A stretch of DNA of 64,000 bases from contig NZ_MBUA01000027.1 in assembly GCF_014332695.1 (NCBI RefSeq), forward strand, positions 124,001 to 188,000, read 5' to 3'. The stretch comes from Flavihumibacter stibioxidans. Its GTDB lineage: Bacteria > Bacteroidota > Bacteroidia > Chitinophagales > Chitinophagaceae. Shown piece after piece: positions 18,307-27,394 of the stretch. The notes beneath the pieces are model-generated. The model worked only from the letters and a program-made list of their open reading frames with translations, was not told the origin of the DNA and did not search any database. The position numbers and the translations under genes were made by a program. Each line of letters starts with the position of its first letter. The stretch's first letter is position 1.

Positions 18307-18924
18307 ATGCCCAAAAAGGAATATCCTTTATTACAGTTATCACATTTTTTACCCGAAGGATCTTTCGACCTGGTAGCCCGTTACCTGCATGATTATAAGG
18401 TACACCTGACCATAACCCGGGAACGAAGAACCGTGCTGGGTGATTACCGGCATGCCATCCGTGACCGTAACCACAGGATCAGCGTGAATGGAAACCTGAA
18501 CCGCTATGCTTTCCTGATAACCCTGGTGCATGAACTGGCGCACCTGGTCACTTTTGAACAATATGGTAACAGGGTGGCCGCGCATGGGAAAGAATGGAAG
18601 CACCTGTACAGGTTGCTGTTGCAGAATTTTCTCGGACAACAATTGTTCCCGGACGATGTGGAACAGGCCCTGCTGAAAAGCCTGCACAACCTTCCGGCCA
18701 GCAGTTGTGCCGACGAGCACCTGATGCGGGTATTAAGGAACCACGATCATCCCGATACCAGGGGAACACTGGTGGAGGAAATTCCCGAAGGAAGCCATTT
18801 CGTGATTGAAGGCGGAAGGGTTTTCAGCAAGGGGAAAAAATTAAGAAAACGTTACCAGTGTAAAGAACTGGCTACAGGAAAGTTGTATCTTTTCAGTGGC
18901 TTATATGAAGTCGTTAAATTGTAG
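18307..18924 (+). CDS. SprT-like zinc metalloprotease domain protein
   Basis: A 205-residue cytosolic protein with a SprT-like gluzincin core: HELAHLVTFEQYG gives the HExxH zinc motif (about residues 78-82), and GKEWKHLYR supplies the downstream His. A C-terminal YQCKELATGKLYLF segment stands where SprT proteins often have a zinc ribbon, but only one Cys is seen, so the ribbon is degenerate. Eukaryotic relatives (Spartan) digest DNA-protein cross-links; the bacterial role is not settled. Confidence 0.85.
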   Translation: MPKKEYPLLQLSHFLPEGSFDLVARYLHDYKVHLTITRERRTVLGDYRHAIRDRNHRISVNGNLNRYAFLITLVHELAHLVTFEQYGNRVAAHGKEWKHLYRLLLQNFLGQQLFPDDVEQALLKSLHNLPASSCADEHLMRVLRNHDHPDTRGTLVEEIPEGSHFVIEGGRVFSKGKKLRKRYQCKELATGKLYLFSGLYEVVKL

Positions 18925-18927
18925 AAT

Positions 18928-19470
18928 ATGAAAAAATTCCTGGTCCTGCTTGGCGGGGTTTTGATGGCAACTGTTTCCATAAAAGCCCAGACAGAGAAAG
19001 CAGACTGGCTGGTGGGAGGCAATTTTACTTTAAACACTACCACCAATACAACTTTCAGCCTTACCCCCGCAGCCGGCTATTTTTTTCTGAAAAACTTTGC
19101 AGCAGGCGGCACATTTAACTTCCTGTACAATAAAGCCGGCGATGACAAGACCACTGCATTCGGCCTTGGTCCCTTTGCCCGTTATTATTTCGGGAAAAAT
19201 AACCTGAAGCCCTTTGCTCATACCGAATACCTGTTCACTTCCGTAAAAGTGGAAGGCCCGGGCTTTTCCAGCACCTCCAACGGGGCAGATTTCTTCATCG
19301 GACCCGGACTGGCTGCATTTGTAAATGAACATGTGGCCATCGAAACCCTGGTGGGCTATGCCAATTCCAATTATTCCGGTTCTTCCAATGATGGCGGACT
19401 TGCCCTCCGGATCGGTTTCCAGATTTATTTATCACCCAGGGGAATTGTTGAGACCTATAAGTCCAATTAA
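18928..19470 (+). CDS. outer membrane beta-barrel protein
   Basis: A 180-residue protein with a signal peptide (residues 1-19, ends IKAQ) followed by alternating polar/hydrophobic strands of a small 8-stranded barrel (FSLTPAAGYFF, GPFARYYFG, IGPGLAAFV, LALRIGFQIYL). It resembles the OMP_b-brl families of Bacteroidota. No function can be assigned. It starts 3 bp after the SprT-like gene and ends 7 bp from the convergent acetyltransferase. Confidence 0.82.
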   Translation: MKKFLVLLGGVLMATVSIKAQTEKADWLVGGNFTLNTTTNTTFSLTPAAGYFFLKNFAAGGTFNFLYNKAGDDKTTAFGLGPFARYYFGKNNLKPFAHTEYLFTSVKVEGPGFSSTSNGADFFIGPGLAAFVNEHVAIETLVGYANSNYSGSSNDGGLALRIGFQIYLSPRGIVETYKSN

Positions 19471-19477
19471 CGGGAAC

Positions 19478-19960
19478 TCAGATATCCTTCAGCATCCAGA
19501 CATCACAGCCGAAATGACCCGAATTACCCAGCGGGCCCTCCAGGTAGCTGAAGCCGAATTTCTCATACACACTCACAGCCTTACGTAACTCGGGCATGGT
19601 TTCGAGGTAAACCTGGTGATAACCCATTGCTTTGGCTGTTTCGAGGATGTGGGCTATCAACCTGCGACCCAGCCCTTTCCCCCTTGCTTCGGCACTGAGG
19701 TACATTTTTACCAGTTCACCACAACCTTCCGGCAGTCCCTCGGTGGGAAAAATGCCTGCACCGCCTATGATTTTGCCGTTTTCAACAGCAACAAAATATG
19801 CACTTCCGGGATGCCGGAACAATTCATACAAGTGGTCGGTGGATTCGTCGTAGTATACGGTGCCTGGTTTGTTGGCACCGAATTCGGTCAGGGCCGTCCG
19901 GATGATGGTGGCCAGCAGGGGATTGTCTGCCGGTTCTATGGGTCTGATCTTCAGGTTCAT
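19478..19960 (-). CDS. GNAT family N-acetyltransferase
   Basis: A 160-residue acetyl-CoA-dependent acetyltransferase. ELVKMYLSAEARGKGLGRRL holds motif A with the R-G-x-G-x-G/A pyrophosphate loop, and AVSVYEKFGFSYL is the usual C-terminal motif B. Substrate unknown. It is a monocistronic gene on the minus strand. Confidence 0.9.
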   Translation of the reverse strand: MNLKIRPIEPADNPLLATIIRTALTEFGANKPGTVYYDESTDHLYELFRHPGSAYFVAVENGKIIGGAGIFPTEGLPEGCGELVKMYLSAEARGKGLGRRLIAHILETAKAMGYHQVYLETMPELRKAVSVYEKFGFSYLEGPLGNSGHFGCDVWMLKDI

Positions 19961-20009
19961 GCCACAAAATTATGGCGAAGAAATGAACCGTTGTGAAGGA
20001 TTTGGGGGA

Positions 20010-20105
20010 TTATGCCAGCACCATGGCAAATACAGAATAAAATACAACCAGTGAGGTAAAGATGGCTGCCAGGAAAAGCTTGTCGGCATTTTTTGTCTGC
20101 TTCAT
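20010..20105 (-). CDS. possible 31-residue single-pass membrane protein
   Basis: ATG at 20105, TAA at 20010-20012. The product begins MKQTKNADKLFLAAIF and ends FAMVLA: a basic N-terminus and one hydrophobic helix of about 20 residues. It sits in the 287-bp gap between the acetyltransferase and the divergent metal operon. Codon choice resembles neighbouring genes. No Shine-Dalgarno site is seen, which is normal for Bacteroidota, and I found no clean promoter. Unrecognised. Confidence 0.42.
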   Translation of the reverse strand: MKQTKNADKLFLAAIFTSLVVFYSVFAMVLA

Positions 20106-20209
20106 TTAAACAGGGTTTATATGGCGGTAATATGCCAATAACGTGCCAACCCGGGAAATATTATCCAAAAACCTAATAATTGAATTCAGTCCAGTCATAT
20201 ATTTTTCAT

Positions 20210-20245
20210 TAAATTTGTCTAAAAATAAATTTAGACAAGCCTAAA
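20210..20245 (+). promoter_or_regulatory. promoter -7 element overlapped by a DtxR/MntR-like operator
   Basis: TAAATTTG (20210-20217) fits the -7 consensus TAnnTTTG. It overlaps TTGTCTAAA (20215-20223), which mirrors TTTAGACAA at 20230-20238. The latter forms half of TTTAGACAAGCCTAAA (20230-20245), a 16-bp imperfect dyad ending 2 bp before the TonB-receptor ATG. Three half-sites of TTTAG(A/G)C type resemble boxes of metal-dependent DtxR/MntR repressors. The regulator assignment is inferred. Confidence 0.6.
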
Positions 20246-20247
20246 TA

Positions 20248-22566
20248 ATGAATAAGCATTTTTCATTCCTGCTGCTGCTGGCATTGGCATTTACCACTCT
20301 TCGGGCCCAGGAAACCTGGCTCAGGGGGAAAGTGGTGAAGTGGGGAAGTGATGAGCCATTGATTGCCGCTACCGTCCGCATTGAAAGCAGTGGCAAATCG
20401 GTCATAACGGGTTCCGCCGGTGGGTTCCGGCTGAGCCTGGGAAAAGTGGCGGACAGCATTTCTGCCACCGGGCTGGTACTGGTGGTGTCGGCAGTGGGAT
20501 TTGAAACGCTGAAACTGCCTGCATCGGTTGGGGAAATGCTGATCCGCCTGCAGCCATCCCGCAGGGAAATGGATGAAGTAGTGGTAACGGGAACCATGCG
20601 GGCGGTACAGCGCAGTGCCAGCCCTGTGCCGGTGGAAGTCTATTCTCCCCAGTTCTTCAGGAAAAACCCAACCCCTACCATATTTGATGCGCTGCAACTG
20701 GTAAACGGCATTCGCCCGCAGTTGAACTGTAATGTCTGCAACACCGGTGATATCCATATTAACGGACTCGAAGGCCCCTATACCATGGTACTGATAGACG
20801 GTATGCCAATCGTGAGCAGCCTGGCTTCCGTGTACGGATTGCAGGGAATCCCCAATTCACTGGTGGAAAGGATTGAAGTAGTAAAAGGGCCGGCTTCCTC
20901 CTTGTATGGATCCGAAGCCATAGGGGGGCTGATCAATATCATCACCAAACATCCCCGTAAAGCGCCTGCACTGGCAATTGAATACAATGGTACAAGCCGG
21001 CGCGAACATAATTTCGATGCGGGATTTAAGTTCCGGAGCGGAAGGAAAAGCCAGGCCCTGACCGGGCTGAACTATTACAATTCCACCCATCGGTACGACA
21101 GGAATAAAGATAATTTTACAGATGTTACCCTGCAAAACCGGTTGTCGGTTTTTCAGAAAGTCAACTGGAACCGGAAAGACAACAGGGCGGGTGCAATTGC
21201 CATCCGGTTTATAACCGAGGACCGCTGGGGCGGTGAAATGCAGTGGGCCAGGAAGTTTCGTGGCGGCGATTCCGTATATGGGGAACAAATCAGTACCAAC
21301 AGGGCCGAACTGATCGGAAACTACCAGTTACCAACAACCGAAAAATTGCTTTTTTCATTTTCTGCCAATACCCATTCCCAGCGTTCGGCTTATGGCAATA
21401 TCATTTTTAATGCCAGCCAGCACATTGGTTTCGGCCAGCTTACCTGGGAGAAGGATGCAGGAGAGCATCACCAACTGCTGGCAGGTATAGTTGGCCGTTA
21501 TACCTGGTACGATGATAATACCATTGTAACTGCTGATACAACCGGAATGCACAACCTCCCCGAAAAAATTCTTCTTCCCGGCATTTTCCTTCAGGACGAT
21601 ATCTCCCTGGGTGACCACCATCAGTTGCTGCTGGGTGTCCGTTATGATTACGACAAAAGACATGGCAATATTATCACACCCCGACTGGCCTGGAAATGGA
21701 AGCTTTCGGCAATGGATCACCTGCGCTTTAACCTGGGTACGGGTTTCAGGGTGGTTAACCTCTTCACCGAAGACCACGCGGCCCTTACCGGTGCCCGCAA
21801 GGTTGAAATTGATGGTGAACTGAAGCCCGAGAGGAGTTATAACGGTAACCTGAATTACACCAGGAAATTTACCCTTGACAATGGTTACATTAACCTGGAA
21901 GCGGCCGCCTGGTATACCTATTTTTCCAACCGGATCCTGCCCGACTATGAAACTGATCCTGACAAGATCATATATGCTAACCTTGATGGTTATGCGGAAT
22001 CAAAAGGGTTCAGCCTTAACCTGGAAGCAGCTTTCCTGAACAACCTCCGTCTGACTTCGGGTTTCACCCTGCAGGATGTGAGCGTTACGGAAAAAGGTTC
22101 CGGCGGGAAAAAGACAACAAGGCAGCAGATGCTGACCGAACCGTGGTCCGGTACCTGGACCATTTCCTACAGTTTTGGAAAATCAGGCTGGTCGCTGGAT
22201 TATACCGGTAATATTTATGGCCCAATGTTGCTGCCCCTGGCATCTTCACTGGATCCGCGCAATCCGAAATCCCCGGTATGGAGCCTGCAAAACCTGCAGC
22301 TCAGCCACAAAGGCAGTAATGGCATTGAATGGTTTGGCGGCGTTAAAAACCTGCTGGACTTTACCCCTGCGCGAAACAATCCCTTCATCATTGCCAGGGC
22401 TGATGACCCCTTTGACAAAAGAGTAATCAGGGCACCGGACGGTAAGGTGACAGCCACTCCTGACAATCCCTATGCCCTGAGTTTTGACCCCAACTATGTG
22501 TTTGCACCCAACCAGGGAAGGAAAATTTTCATCGGTTTCAGATATGCATGGAAAGGCCATGAGTGA
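20248..22566 (+). CDS. TonB-dependent receptor, first gene of metal operon
   Basis: A 772-residue outer membrane receptor for energised uptake. Signal peptide 1-20. Residues about 22-105 are a carboxypeptidase-like beta-sandwich. A plug domain (about 120-235) contains the TonB-box-like DEVVVTGT and VVKGPASSLYGSEAIGG. A 22-strand barrel fills the rest. Two plug cysteines in CNVC (residues 161 and 164) suggest metal binding. The operator just upstream and the RND efflux genes downstream point to a metal ion or metal complex as ligand. The direction of net metal traffic is not obvious. Confidence 0.9.
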   Translation: MNKHFSFLLLLALAFTTLRAQETWLRGKVVKWGSDEPLIAATVRIESSGKSVITGSAGGFRLSLGKVADSISATGLVLVVSAVGFETLKLPASVGEMLIRLQPSRREMDEVVVTGTMRAVQRSASPVPVEVYSPQFFRKNPTPTIFDALQLVNGIRPQLNCNVCNTGDIHINGLEGPYTMVLIDGMPIVSSLASVYGLQGIPNSLVERIEVVKGPASSLYGSEAIGGLINIITKHPRKAPALAIEYNGTSRREHNFDAGFKFRSGRKSQALTGLNYYNSTHRYDRNKDNFTDVTLQNRLSVFQKVNWNRKDNRAGAIAIRFITEDRWGGEMQWARKFRGGDSVYGEQISTNRAELIGNYQLPTTEKLLFSFSANTHSQRSAYGNIIFNASQHIGFGQLTWEKDAGEHHQLLAGIVGRYTWYDDNTIVTADTTGMHNLPEKILLPGIFLQDDISLGDHHQLLLGVRYDYDKRHGNIITPRLAWKWKLSAMDHLRFNLGTGFRVVNLFTEDHAALTGARKVEIDGELKPERSYNGNLNYTRKFTLDNGYINLEAAAWYTYFSNRILPDYETDPDKIIYANLDGYAESKGFSLNLEAAFLNNLRLTSGFTLQDVSVTEKGSGGKKTTRQQMLTEPWSGTWTISYSFGKSGWSLDYTGNIYGPMLLPLASSLDPRNPKSPVWSLQNLQLSHKGSNGIEWFGGVKNLLDFTPARNNPFIIARADDPFDKRVIRAPDGKVTATPDNPYALSFDPNYVFAPNQGRKIFIGFRYAWKGHE

Positions 22567-22608
22567 TGAAAATCACTTCGATGGTAGGCTATTCCTGCCT
22601 ATATTTAC

Positions 22609-22992
22609 ATGGTGAAGGCACACATCACCATATTTTTTCTCTTCCTTTTTCTGATGGGGCAAACCGAACTGCACCAGCTACTGAAGTTGCCTATCCTGGT
22701 GGAGCATTTTCGTGAGCATCGGAGATTGGATGCAGGCATAACCCTGCTGGATTTCCTGAAGGAGCACTACCAGGGACATACAGTTATGGATAACGATTAC
22801 CAGCGTGATATGCAATTGCCTTTTAAGACCACCGACTGCGTAACTACTATCAGTATAGTTTGTGAAGAGCCTGTTGCCTATGAAATTGACCGGGTAATGG
22901 CCGAAGTGAAAAAGGAATTCAACCTGCATCCTGAATATTTTCCTTCCAGGCAGGCCTTGGATAACATATTCCAGCCACCGCGATTTGCATGA
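22609..22992 (+). CDS. small conserved protein of metal-efflux operons
   Basis: A 127-residue protein with an N-terminal hydrophobic segment (about 5-18) followed by LHQLLKLPILVEHFREHR, a His-rich helix, and DFLKEHYQGH. I recall similar proteins between TonB receptors and CzcA-like pumps in Bacteroidota, without known function. The segment LPFKTTDCVT has one Cys. The His/Cys/Asp content would allow periplasmic metal handling (inference). It is 42 bp after the receptor and 37 bp before the pump. Confidence 0.7.
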   Translation: MVKAHITIFFLFLFLMGQTELHQLLKLPILVEHFREHRRLDAGITLLDFLKEHYQGHTVMDNDYQRDMQLPFKTTDCVTTISIVCEEPVAYEIDRVMAEVKKEFNLHPEYFPSRQALDNIFQPPRFA

Positions 22993-23029
22993 TCCGACCG
23001 ACCTTTTTTTGATCATGTAAACTTAAAAT

Positions 23030-26000
23030 ATGCTTAATAAGATTATCCGCTTTTCCATACGGAACAAGCTGATTGTTGGGCTGTTCGTAATAGCCCTGAT
23101 AGGGTGGGGCACTTATAATGTTTCCCGCCTTCCTATAGATGCTCTCCCTGATATTACCAGTAACCAGGTGCAGTTGATTACGGTTACTCCCACACTGGCT
23201 GCTCCCGAAGTGGAAAGGCTGATAACATTTACCGTTGAACAAACCTGTGCCAATATCCCGGGAATTACCGAAATGAGGTCCATTTCACGTTTCGGTTTGT
23301 CAGTCGTAACCCTTGTCTTTGATGATGATACCGATATATACTGGGCCAGGCAGCAGGTAGCGGAAAAACTGAATGCCATCAAAGAGCAGATCCCTGCCGG
23401 AATGGGCCTTCCTGAGATGGCCCCTTCCACCACCGGGTTGGGTGAAATATATCAGTATATCATCAAACCGAAACCCGGATATGAACACAAATACGACCTG
23501 ACCGAACTGCGTTCCATCCAGGACTGGATCATCCGCAGGCAATTGCTGGGCACCAAAGGTGTGGCCGATGTCAGCAGCTTTGGCGGAAAACTCAAGCAAT
23601 ATGAAGTGGCGGTTATGCCCGACAAGCTGAAAAGCATGAATACCACGGTGGCAGAACTGTTTACTGCAATGGAGCAGAACAACCAGAACTCCGGCGGCGC
23701 ATATATCGAAAAGAATTCAACGGCATTGTTTATCCGCACGGAAGGACTGGCTGGCAGCATCGATGACATTAGCAATATTTTCATAAAGCATACCACGGAA
23801 GGGATTCCTGTTTACCTGCGTGATGTGGCAAGTGTTCGCATAGGTCATGCCGTTAGGTACGGTGCCATGGTCGATGCGGATAAGGGGGAAGTGGCCGGAG
23901 CCGTGGTGTTGATGCTGAAGGGCGCCAATGCTTCGGAGGTGGTAAGGGCGGTGAAAAAGAAAATGGAAGCCATCCGGCAGACACTGCCCGAAGGAGTGGA
24001 GGTACAGGTGTTCTATGATCGTACCAAAATGGTGGACAATGCCATTTCAACGGTAAAGAAAAACCTGCTGGAAGGTGCGCTGATCGTAATATTTGTACTG
24101 GTATTATTCCTGGGTAACCTGCGGGCCGGGCTCATAGTGGCTTCTGTTATCCCCCTGGCGATGTTGTTTGCCATCAGCATGATGAACCTGTTTGGGGTTT
24201 CGGGAAACCTGATGAGCCTTGGTGCCCTCGATTTCGGGTTGATAGTGGATGGCGCCGTGATCATCGTTGAAGCGGTCATGCATAAACTGTATCATTCCGG
24301 TTCCCTAGGCGGCGTAAAGAAAATTGACCAGAGCCAGATGGATGACCAGGTAGGTTCGGCAGCGGGGAAGATGATGAATGCCGCTGTCTTTGGCCAGATC
24401 GTAATCCTGATTGTTTACCTGCCCATCCTGTCACTGGTGGGTATAGAAGGCAAGATGTTCAAGCCGATGGCCCAGACAGTTGCATTTGCCCTGGTAGGTG
24501 CCTTCCTGTTATCCGTCACCTATGTTCCCATGATCACTTCCATGGTGCTGAATAAGAAACTGAAATTGCAGCATAATATTTCAGACCGGATGATGGAAAA
24601 GGTGCAGGCAATTTATAAACCTGCGCTTTCCAAAGCCCTCCAGTTTCCCAAAACAGTGGTGGGATTGTCACTGGCATTTTTTGCTTTGACTGTAGTACTG
24701 CTGACACGGCTCGGAGGTGAATTCATTCCCGAAATGGAAGAGGGTGATTTTGCTGTTGATACCCGGATGCTGGTGGGCAGTTCGCTGACCACTTCCATCC
24801 AGGCTTCCCGGCAGGGTGCCGGGCTGCTCCTGAAAAAATTCCCGGAGATCGAGAAAATTGTTACCCGGATCGGAGCCGGTGAAATCCCTACAGACCCAAT
24901 GCCTATTGAAATGGGTGATATGATCATTCTGCTCAAGGATAAAAAAGAATGGACCACTGCCAATTCCTACGATGAACTGGCAAACCTGATGAGTGCTGAA
25001 CTTTCGAAGATACCCGGTTTAACCGCGGGTTTCCAGTTCCCGGTGCAGATGCGTTTCAATGAATTGATTTCAGGTGCCAGGCAGGATGTGGTTTGTAAGA
25101 TTTTCGGTGAGAACCTCGATACCCTTGCCAATTACGCGCATCGATTGGGAGGCCTTATCCGGAAGGTGGATGGCGCTACCGATATCTTTGTTGAATCGGT
25201 TACCGGCCTGCCACAGATAGTAATCAAATATAACCGGGAAGCGATGTCGCGCTACCGTTTACAGATCAATGATGTGAACCGCCTGGTGAGGGCGGCATTT
25301 GCAGGGGAAAGTGCCGGTCTGGTATATGAAAATGAAAGAAGGTATGACCTGGTGGTCAGACTGAGTGAGCAGGGGCGTCAGAATGTGAGTGATATCCAGC
25401 AATTGCTGGTGCCAACCCCGATGGGTACACAGGTTCCTCTGAGCCAGGTCGCTTTCATTGAAGTGAAAGACGGACCCAACCAGATTCAGCGTGAGGATGC
25501 CAAAAGAAGGATTGTGGTTGGATTTAACGTCAGGGGCCGGGATGTGGAAAGTGTTGTGGGTGAATTGCAGGCGATTGCAACCAGACAATTGAATCTTCAG
25601 CCGGGATATTATATCAACTACGGCGGACAGTTTCAAAATCTCCAGGAGGCAAAAGAGCGTTTAACCATTGCCGTTCCGGTTGCACTGCTGCTGATTTTTA
25701 TGATGCTTTATTTTTCATTCGGGTCCCTTAAATACGGCTTGCTGATCATTTCTGCCATTCCCCTCTCTGCCATAGGCGGTGTGTTGGCGCTCACCCTGCG
25801 GGGAATGCCTTTCAGCATTTCTGCAGGTATTGGTTTCATTGCCCTTTTCGGGGTGGCTGTTCTGAACGGCATCGTATTACTGGCCGAATTCAATCGCATG
25901 AAAAAAGAAGGAAGGAAAGATATCAATAACATAGTTATGGAAGGAACTGCGCTTCGTTTACGACCGGTACTGATGACCGCAGCAGTGGCTTCACTTGGCT

Positions 26001-27394
26001 TCCTGCCAATGGCCCTCAGTCATGGTCCTGGTGCTGAGGTCCAGCGCCCACTGGCCACCGTAGTCATCGGCGGCCTGATGACAGCAACTTTGCTGACCCT
26101 GGTGGTACTCCCGGTTTTGTTTGTCTGGATTGAGAAAAAGAGGAAAAGGCCAGGGCATAAGCCTGCTGTGATTGCCGGGATCCTGGTTCTGCTTTCAGTT
26201 ACTAACGTTCATGCACAAATGAAAAATGAACAACTGGTTACCCTTGATTCATTATTGTCAATGGCTGCCGGCAATAACCTGGGTATCCAGGCTGGCAAAA
26301 AGCAGGCAGATTACTGGAAAACGCTTGCAACGGGAACAGTTGAATTGCCTAAAACCCAGGTGGGACTTGAGTACGGTAACGTGAACAGTTTTCATACGGA
26401 CAGTAAATTATCCCTTTCCCAGGGATTTTACCTCCCTGTTGTGTACCGCAGTCAGCGATCATTTTACGAGAGCCATCGCTCCTCACAGGAAAAACTGGTT
26501 TCAGTTCAGTTGAACGAGTTGAATCGCGAAATCAGGACCCTGTTTTACCAGTTGGTGGACCTTCGTGAAAGGGAATACCTGTTGAAGTCGCTGGATAGTG
26601 TTTACAGCAGGTTTAGCCAGGCCGCGACCCTGAGGTTGCAGGCCGGGGAATCAAACCAGCTGGAGAAAACCACGGCTGATGCGCAAATGGAACAGCTGCA
26701 ATTGCAGATAGGTCAGCTGAATTATGATCGAAATGCAGTACAGCAGCGCCTCGCTTCATTGGTGAACCGGCAGGTAAGTTTTCTTCCCGATTATAGCAGG
26801 CCGCGCTTTTCACTTACGGATTCACTTTCGCCGGTGGAGCAGCACCCGCTGGTACAGTACCAGCTTCAGCAGGCTGCCATCGCGAAAGCCGGCGGTGCGG
26901 TAGACAAAGCACAATTAAATCCTGAATTTTCACTGGGGTATATCAACCAGTCTTTCAAAGGGTATCAAAGCAAGGATGGCATCAGCCAACAGTTTTATGG
27001 TAGCGGCGACAGGTTTCATTCGGTGAATCTTACCATGGGAATCCCACTGTTTATGAAAGCGACACGCACTCGGGTAAAGGCGGCGGCGGTACAGGCCGAA
27101 GCTGCCTCCATGCAGGCTGAGGCCACAAGCCAGACGCTCGAATGCCGGCGTGCTTCATTGCTGGCGGAGCAACAGAAACTAACGGCCCAGCTCAGTTATT
27201 TCGAATCTACCGGCAGGCAACATGCGCTGGCCCTTGAAAGCCAGGCCAGGATGGCTTTTACCAATGGTGAAATTGATTACCTGCAATGGACGCAGTTAAT
27301 GAACCAGTCGGTATCCATCCGCTTGAATTACCTGGAGGCATTGCGGATGTTCAACCAGAATTTAATAGAACTTGAATTTATCAATGGAAAATGA
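23030..27394 (+). CDS. CzcA-type RND metal efflux pump fused to a TolC-like protein
   Basis: A 1454-residue fusion. Residues 1 to about 1035 are a 12-TM heavy-metal RND transporter driven by the proton gradient. TM4 carries DFGLIVDGAVIIVE with D401, D407 and E414, the D/D/E relay typical of CzcA/CnrA pumps for divalent ions rather than the Cu/Ag CusA form. A second signal-like segment (about 1045-1061, ending VHA) leads into a TolC-like outer membrane efflux domain (about 1062-1454) with long helices. Such fusions recur in Bacteroidota. The adaptor gene overlaps its stop by 4 bp. Confidence 0.93.
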   Translation: MLNKIIRFSIRNKLIVGLFVIALIGWGTYNVSRLPIDALPDITSNQVQLITVTPTLAAPEVERLITFTVEQTCANIPGITEMRSISRFGLSVVTLVFDDDTDIYWARQQVAEKLNAIKEQIPAGMGLPEMAPSTTGLGEIYQYIIKPKPGYEHKYDLTELRSIQDWIIRRQLLGTKGVADVSSFGGKLKQYEVAVMPDKLKSMNTTVAELFTAMEQNNQNSGGAYIEKNSTALFIRTEGLAGSIDDISNIFIKHTTEGIPVYLRDVASVRIGHAVRYGAMVDADKGEVAGAVVLMLKGANASEVVRAVKKKMEAIRQTLPEGVEVQVFYDRTKMVDNAISTVKKNLLEGALIVIFVLVLFLGNLRAGLIVASVIPLAMLFAISMMNLFGVSGNLMSLGALDFGLIVDGAVIIVEAVMHKLYHSGSLGGVKKIDQSQMDDQVGSAAGKMMNAAVFGQIVILIVYLPILSLVGIEGKMFKPMAQTVAFALVGAFLLSVTYVPMITSMVLNKKLKLQHNISDRMMEKVQAIYKPALSKALQFPKTVVGLSLAFFALTVVLLTRLGGEFIPEMEEGDFAVDTRMLVGSSLTTSIQASRQGAGLLLKKFPEIEKIVTRIGAGEIPTDPMPIEMGDMIILLKDKKEWTTANSYDELANLMSAELSKIPGLTAGFQFPVQMRFNELISGARQDVVCKIFGENLDTLANYAHRLGGLIRKVDGATDIFVESVTGLPQIVIKYNREAMSRYRLQINDVNRLVRAAFAGESAGLVYENERRYDLVVRLSEQGRQNVSDIQQLLVPTPMGTQVPLSQVAFIEVKDGPNQIQREDAKRRIVVGFNVRGRDVESVVGELQAIATRQLNLQPGYYINYGGQFQNLQEAKERLTIAVPVALLLIFMMLYFSFGSLKYGLLIISAIPLSAIGGVLALTLRGMPFSISAGIGFIALFGVAVLNGIVLLAEFNRMKKEGRKDINNIVMEGTALRLRPVLMTAAVASLGFLPMALSHGPGAEVQRPLATVVIGGLMTATLLTLVVLPVLFVWIEKKRKRPGHKPAVIAGILVLLSVTNVHAQMKNEQLVTLDSLLSMAAGNNLGIQAGKKQADYWKTLATGTVELPKTQVGLEYGNVNSFHTDSKLSLSQGFYLPVVYRSQRSFYESHRSSQEKLVSVQLNELNREIRTLFYQLVDLREREYLLKSLDSVYSRFSQAATLRLQAGESNQLEKTTADAQMEQLQLQIGQLNYDRNAVQQRLASLVNRQVSFLPDYSRPRFSLTDSLSPVEQHPLVQYQLQQAAIAKAGGAVDKAQLNPEFSLGYINQSFKGYQSKDGISQQFYGSGDRFHSVNLTMGIPLFMKATRTRVKAAAVQAEAASMQAEATSQTLECRRASLLAEQQKLTAQLSYFESTGRQHALALESQARMAFTNGEIDYLQWTQLMNQSVSIRLNYLEALRMFNQNLIELEFINGK

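Noticed and set aside
18852-19046. Opposite-strand frame over the SprT/beta-barrel junction, and similar antisense frames elsewhere
   Set aside because: They lie fully against well-supported genes and carry no signature of their own.
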